Source: Chloroflexi bacterium RBG_16_64_43 (GTDB lineage: Bacteria; Chloroflexota; Anaerolineae; Anaerolineales; RBG-16-64-43). Taken from it: 9,805 nucleotides of DNA. Shown here in pieces: positions 6,629-9,805 of the stretch (its first letter is position 1; each line of letters starts with the position of its first letter). The DNA lies in contig MGOA01000161.1 of the NCBI GenBank assembly GCA_001796965.1, positions 1-9,805 on the forward strand, given 5' to 3'. A program made the translations under genes and the position numbers. The notes below the pieces were generated by a model that saw nothing but the letters and a program-made list of their open reading frames with translations, was not told where the DNA came from and searched no databases.

Positions 6629-7303
6629 TTGACCGTTCGTAAGAAGGCGAGACCCGTGTTGTTAGCCGCCGTAGTTCTCCTCGCGCTCGCCCTGCTCCTC
6701 TTCGCGCCATTCTTTTACGTGCAATGGCAGGTGCGACCCTACTTGCGCGCGCCCGGCGAGGAACTTGAGCCCGCGCCAGTGGCGATCGTATTCGGCGCAG
6801 GGTTGTGGCGCAGCGGCGCCCCCACCCCGGTCCTAGCCGACCGAGTCACGACCGCCGTGGAGCTCTACGAACAAGGAGTGGTCGAGAAGATTCTGCTGAG
6901 CGGCGACAACAGCGACCCCGGTTACAACGAGCCGGAGGCCATGCGCCAACTCGCGCTGCGCCTGGGCGTTCCCGAAGAGGCGCTGGTGCTCGATTTCGCG
7001 GGCCGCCGATCGTACGACACCTGCTATCGCGCGCGCTACGTGTTCGGCGTGAAACGCGCCATCGCCGTTACCCAGGCCTATCACCTGCCGCGGGCGGTCT
7101 ACTCGTGCCGCGAGCTGGGCATCGACACGCAAGGCGTATCTGCCGACCGGCGCCGCTACAGCCGCGGCCCCTACCTGTACTGGCGCCTGCGCGAAGTTGC
7201 CGCCACGCTCGGCGCCGTGCTCGACCTGCACGTTCTCCACTCGCAGCCGATCCTCGGACCGCTTCAACCGATTGCCATGCGCGAACCACGCCCACGTAGT
7301 TGA
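6629..7303 (+). CDS. SanA/YdcF-like DUF218 membrane-anchored protein
   Basis: Taken as 224 aa from TTG at 6629. The frame is open upstream to an ATG at 6494 (269 aa), but that region is low in structure and overlaps a possible -10 element. From the TTG the protein begins with a basic patch (TVRKKARP) and one transmembrane helix (VLLAAVVLLALALLLFAPFF). A DUF218 domain follows, with VAIVFGAGLWRSG, ILLSGDN, YNEPEAM, LDFAGRRSYDTCYRA and AVTQAYHLPRA, closing with LDLHVLHSQPILGP. The overall match is to E. coli SanA, an inner-membrane protein linked to envelope integrity and vancomycin exclusion at high temperature, whose biochemical activity is poorly defined. The HD-domain gene follows after three bases, so the two are probably co-transcribed. 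Confidence is high for the family and moderate for the start. Confidence 0.9.
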   Translation: MTVRKKARPVLLAAVVLLALALLLFAPFFYVQWQVRPYLRAPGEELEPAPVAIVFGAGLWRSGAPTPVLADRVTTAVELYEQGVVEKILLSGDNSDPGYNEPEAMRQLALRLGVPEEALVLDFAGRRSYDTCYRARYVFGVKRAIAVTQAYHLPRAVYSCRELGIDTQGVSADRRRYSRGPYLYWRLREVAATLGAVLDLHVLHSQPILGPLQPIAMREPRPRS

Positions 7304-7306
7304 CTG

Positions 7307-7897
7307 ATGGAACGCGACCAAGCCTTGGCCATCGTACGCGAGTACGTCACCAGCGAGAGCCTGGTGCGCCACATGCTGGCGGTGGAAGCCGCCATGCGTC
7401 ACTACGCGCGTCTCTTCGGCGAAGATGAAGCCGCCTGGGGCGTCGTCGGCTTGCTGCACGACTTCGATTGGGAGATCCATCCAACGCTCGAGCACCACCC
7501 GCAGGATGGGGCCCCGCTCCTGCGCGCGCGGGGCGTCCCCGAAGACATCATTCAGTCCGTGCTCAGCCACGCCGAGCACACCGGGGTGCCGCGCGCCGCT
7601 TTGCGCGATCGCGCGCTCTTCGCCTGCGACGAAGTTACGGGATTGATCGCCGCGGTGGCGCTGGTGCGGCCTTCGCGATCGCTGACCGATCTCACTCCGC
7701 CCTCGGTGCGCAAGAAATGGAAGGACCGCGCCTTCGCCGCGGGAGTCAACCGCGAGGACATCGAGCAAGGGGCGAAGGATCTCGGCGTCGAACTGTGGGA
7801 TCATGTAGATCATGTGATTGTGGCCATGCGCACGATCGCCGATCAACTCGGCCCGGCCGGTATTCCCCCCTCCCCCACCTCTCAATCCTCCCCCTGA
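7307..7897 (+). CDS. HD-domain metal-dependent phosphohydrolase
   Basis: A 196-aa soluble protein with an HD-superfamily pattern: H22 (VRHMLAVE), the HD dyad H51-D52 in GLLHDFDWE, downstream histidines H63/H64 and H88/H91 (LSHAEHTG), and D108 (ACDEVTGLI). Together these can form the metal site of a phosphohydrolase, usually acting on nucleotides or small phosphoesters. The compact size and the HDFDWE motif resemble a common group of stand-alone HD hydrolases without a defined substrate. The C-terminus (about 180-196) is a Pro/Ser-rich tail. It starts three bases after the sanA stop with no strong ribosome site of its own, which suggests translational coupling in a two-gene operon. No signal peptide or membrane segment is seen. 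Confidence 0.88.
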   Translation: MERDQALAIVREYVTSESLVRHMLAVEAAMRHYARLFGEDEAAWGVVGLLHDFDWEIHPTLEHHPQDGAPLLRARGVPEDIIQSVLSHAEHTGVPRAALRDRALFACDEVTGLIAAVALVRPSRSLTDLTPPSVRKKWKDRAFAAGVNREDIEQGAKDLGVELWDHVDHVIVAMRTIADQLGPAGIPPSPTSQSSP

Positions 7898-8203
7898 ATC
7901 GCCACACTCTCGTCCACGCCCACGCAAAAGGTTCCCCTCGACTACCAGGGGCGCAAGAGGTTGATTGGAACTGAAACCCATCGCCCGAGAGACGCGGGCA
8001 GGCCCAATGTCGCCCTCGCGCCTCGCATCCTTGCCCGATGAGGGGGTCGCGCCAACCGGCTCGTGCGCCTATTCACGTAGTCGTTTGCCGAACGGGCAAG
8101 CAGGGAGAGCCCGCTCCTGCAGCCCACTCTGCCCAATCCGTGCTCCCTTTCTGGGTTGGTGCGGTTTGTCACTGGCCGGTGGAGGAAGAAGACCTAATGG
8201 TCG
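7898..8203. other. Gene-free region with inverted repeats
   Basis: No frame here looks like a gene on either strand; the short open frames lack ribosome sites and recognisable motifs. What is visible is CCCCT/AGGGG around 7936-7952 just after the HD gene, a perfect 8-bp inverted repeat CTTGCCCG (8030-8037) / CGGGCAAG (8093-8100), and a bulged GCAGGGAG/CTCCTGC hairpin around 8100-8120. None is followed by a convincing T-run. Confidence 0.5.
8030..8100. repeat. Perfect 8-bp inverted repeat
   Basis: CTTGCCCG at 8030-8037 is the exact reverse complement of CGGGCAAG at 8093-8100, spaced by 55 bases. It could close a structured RNA domain or be chance in GC-rich DNA. Confidence 0.4.
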
Positions 8204-8233
8204 TTGACTCTGCGTCCGCGCCCGTGCTATAGT
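8204..8233 (+). promoter_or_regulatory. Strong sigma70-type promoter with extended -10
   Basis: TTGACT (8204-8209), an 18-bp spacer and TATAGT (8228-8233), with TG one base before the -10 (8225-8226, extended -10). Transcription would begin near 8240. The next gene on this strand starts at 8634, so the implied leader is about 395 nt. Confidence 0.65.
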
Positions 8234-8239
8234 TGGGCA

Positions 8240-8633
8240 GCCCTGTACGGCAGTCCACAATTGAGATCCCCGGCACTTTCAGACACACGTGAGGAGGCAT
8301 TCTTCTATCGGATAGCCTGTGCGAACCGCGGCGTTGACCTGGGGTGGAGGCACTGATCCGGAAGCAAGCGAGGTCGCTCGTCCGAGAAGCTCGCGGGCGC
8401 GCTTCCGGGGAGCCACTAGCGAAACCGGCCACTGCGTGGACGGTTTGTCGTTGTGTGGCGGGCGTCGCCAAACGAGGTCAAGAGCACCAGGGGCCACGGG
8501 TACGCTCTACGGCCGCCGGCAGGCATCCTCCGTGGCCCAGAGAACGGAGGTGGTCCCCCAGAGTCGAGGCAACAGACATCCTTGGCATCCTCCCGCAATC
8601 GATGCACCCTTTCCGCATCCAAGGAGGCGACCC
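8240..8633 (+). ncRNA. Candidate structured leader RNA or small RNA
   Basis: A long stretch without a credible gene lies between a strong promoter and the nucleotidase. It contains several good hairpins in series. CCGGAAGC/GCTTCCGG (8358-8365 with 8401-8408) encloses GCGAG/CTCGC (8368-8372 with 8390-8394). AAACCG/CGGTTT (8422-8427 with 8441-8446) encloses CAC/GTG. A perfect 9-bp GGGCCACGG/CCGTGGCCC (8491-8499 with 8530-8538) follows. It does not match the riboswitch or housekeeping RNA cores I know, including cobalamin, TPP, c-di-GMP, SRP, RNase P and tmRNA. It is either an unrecognised leader or sRNA, or GC-rich spacer with chance pairing. Confidence 0.3.
8621..8627 (+). promoter_or_regulatory. 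Ribosome binding site of the nucleotidase
   Basis: AAGGAGG ends six bases before the ATG at 8634. It is the strongest Shine-Dalgarno match to a gene start in the window. Confidence 0.85.
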
Positions 8634-9805
8634 ATGAACACAGGCGCTCTCAAGCGTCATCGTATTCCTCACCTGATTGCGGCAGCTGCAATATCCTTGT
8701 CTTCCCTTGCCCTCGTCCCCTCCGCTCCTGCGGGGACTGTGGACATCCAGGTCCTGGCGATCAATGACTTCCATGGAAACCTCGAGCCTCCCTCGGGATC
8801 CTCGGGTCGGATCGGGGCTGTCAACGCTGGTGGAGTTGAGTATCTAGCGACTCACCTCATGCAGTTGGAGGCGACGAATCCAAATACCGTGATTCTCGCC
8901 GTGGGTGACTCGATCGGGGCAAGCCCGCTGATCTCCGCGCTCTTCCACGATGAACCCACAATTGAAGCGCTCAATCTGATGGGGTTTGATTTCAGTACCA
9001 CGGGCAACCACGAGTTCGACGAGGGGGCAGCCGAGTTGCGTCGAATGCAAGAGGGCGGCTGTCACCCGATCGACGGGTGTCAAGATGGCGATCCTTTCTA
9101 CGGGGCAGAGTTCCGTTTCCTGGCAGCCAATGTGGTGCAGGAAAAGAATGGCAAGACGCTTTTCCCCGATTACAAGATTCGCAGCTTCGAAGGAGCAAAG
9201 GTGGCCTTTATCGGGGTCACGCTTGAAGGAACTCCCACCATCGTCACCCCTTCCGGAGTGGCCGGCCTTCAGTTCCTGGACGAGGCCGACACGATCAATG
9301 CCCTTGTCCCTTATCTAAAGTCCAAGGGTGTTGAGGCCATCGTGGTCCTCATTCACGAGGGCGGTGCCCAGACCGGATCCTATGACATGTGCATCAACCC
9401 ATCTGGCGCAATCCTGGATATCGTCAACCGAACCGATGACGAAGTCGACCTGTTCATGACCGGGCACACCCACAACGCCTACAACTGCGTCATCGATGGA
9501 CGCGTCGTCACCGGCGCAAGCTCCTACGGGCGCATTGTGACGGATGTGGACATGCGGGTCGATCGGGCCACGGGCGAAGTGATTTCCATCTCGGCAGCAA
9601 ATCGGATCGTGACTCGGGACGTGGCGAAGGATCCTGCCCTGACCGCGCTGATTGAGAAGTACAGGGCCATCTCGGCGCCTCTCGCCAACCGGGTGATCGG
9701 CTCGATCACAGCCGATATCATCCGCGCCGCCAACACGGCGGGCGAGTCCGCGCTGGGTGACGTCATCGCGGATGCGCAGCTCTTCGCGACGGCGCCGGTC
9801 GGATA
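8634..9805 (+). CDS. Exported 5'-nucleotidase / metallophosphatase (N-terminal 390 residues, runs off right edge)
   Basis: The frame is open from ATG at 8634 to the edge. A signal peptide (basic MNTGALKRHR, hydrophobic core about 14-28, likely cleavage after APA at 31-33) sends it out of the cytoplasm. The calcineurin-type metal site is complete: D45 and H47 (INDFHGN), D92 (VGDS), N125/H126 (GNHEFD), H241 (LIHEGG), and H278/H280 (GHTHN). Four cysteines are visible (143, 149, 253, 285), and the GCHPIDGCQDGDP segment recalls exported nucleotidases of high-GC bacteria. From about residue 360 the sequence matches the start of the 5'-nucleotidase C-terminal domain (GESALGDVIADAQL), which normally supplies the substrate pocket but is mostly beyond the window. 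Likely role: dephosphorylation of extracellular nucleotides for phosphate or nucleoside salvage. The exact substrate (NMP, UDP-sugar, cyclic nucleotide, NAD) is not resolvable. Confidence 0.93.
   Translation, partial: MNTGALKRHRIPHLIAAAAISLSSLALVPSAPAGTVDIQVLAINDFHGNLEPPSGSSGRIGAVNAGGVEYLATHLMQLEATNPNTVILAVGDSIGASPLISALFHDEPTIEALNLMGFDFSTTGNHEFDEGAAELRRMQEGGCHPIDGCQDGDPFYGAEFRFLAANVVQEKNGKTLFPDYKIRSFEGAKVAFIGVTLEGTPTIVTPSGVAGLQFLDEADTINALVPYLKSKGVEAIVVLIHEGGAQTGSYDMCINPSGAILDIVNRTDDEVDLFMTGHTHNAYNCVIDGRVVTGASSYGRIVTDVDMRVDRATGEVISISAANRIVTRDVAKDPALTALIEKYRAISAPLANRVIGSITADIIRAANTAGESALGDVIADAQLFATAPVG

Noticed and set aside
7949..7977. CRISPR-repeat-like tail (GATTGGAACTGAAAC)
   Set aside because: Only one copy is present, with no regularly spaced repeats and no cas genes in the window.
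6833..7981. A 382-codon minus-strand open frame
   Set aside because: It lies opposite the SanA-like and HD-domain genes, which carry recognisable conserved motifs. The antisense product shows none.
7942..8207. Short open frames on both strands after the HD gene
   Set aside because: They have no ribosome sites, no recognisable motifs and Arg/Pro/Ser-rich composition typical of non-coding GC-rich DNA.
8356..8372. SRP-RNA-like core (CCGGAAGCAAGCG)
   Set aside because: It resembles the SRP tetraloop region (CCGGAAGGAAGCAG) but differs at key positions. The flanks do not form the symmetric helix 8 pairing.
8412..8440. Possible cobalamin riboswitch piece (GCCACTG)
   Set aside because: The B12 box and the rest of the conserved core are absent. 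The heptamer alone is part of a simple hairpin.

Overview
The window is GC-rich, gene-dense bacterial DNA. It suggests an environmental bacterium, and I lean towards Chloroflexota (Anaerolineae-like). That lean rests on remembered family resemblance only: a split ABC exporter pair, a MscL with a cysteine-rich tail, a long-form 2-keto-3-deoxygluconate (KDG) kinase, and an exported protein whose mature end reads ADIAPPDQPPGSS. There is no rRNA, and I see no insertion sequence, phage gene or CRISPR array.

Layout. (1) Positions 1-4024, minus strand: a three-gene operon. It encodes a 594-aa ABC exporter half, a 609-aa partner half, and an unrecognised exported protein that starts inside the partner's stop codon (ATGA overlap) and runs off the left edge. 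The two halves have complementary consensus and degenerate nucleotide sites, so they very probably form one asymmetric heterodimeric exporter. (2) 4121-4645, plus strand: mscL, a mechanosensitive safety-valve channel with a CxxC...CxxC tail. (3) 4770-4964: a free-standing tRNA-Leu(CAG) with a good sigma70-type promoter and a downstream GC hairpin. (4) 4986-6274, minus strand: an intact KDG kinase preceded, with an ATGA overlap, by only the C-terminal third of a KDPG aldolase (eda). This looks like a damaged Entner-Doudoroff/hexuronate operon. (5) 6275-6628: mostly gene-free. (6) 6629-7897, plus strand: a two-gene operon of a SanA-type membrane-anchored DUF218 protein and an HD-domain hydrolase. 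(7) 7898-8633: 736 bases with no convincing gene. It contains inverted repeats, a strong-looking promoter at 8204-8233 and a roughly 395-nt hairpin-rich leader. (8) 8634 to the right edge, plus strand: an exported 5'-nucleotidase/metallophosphatase that continues beyond the window.

Most genes are ordinary metabolism and envelope functions, and I see no clearly new multi-gene system. The items most worth a second look are the truncated aldolase junction at about 6268-6277, the long structured leader before the nucleotidase, and the exported gene coupled to the ABC exporter at the left edge.
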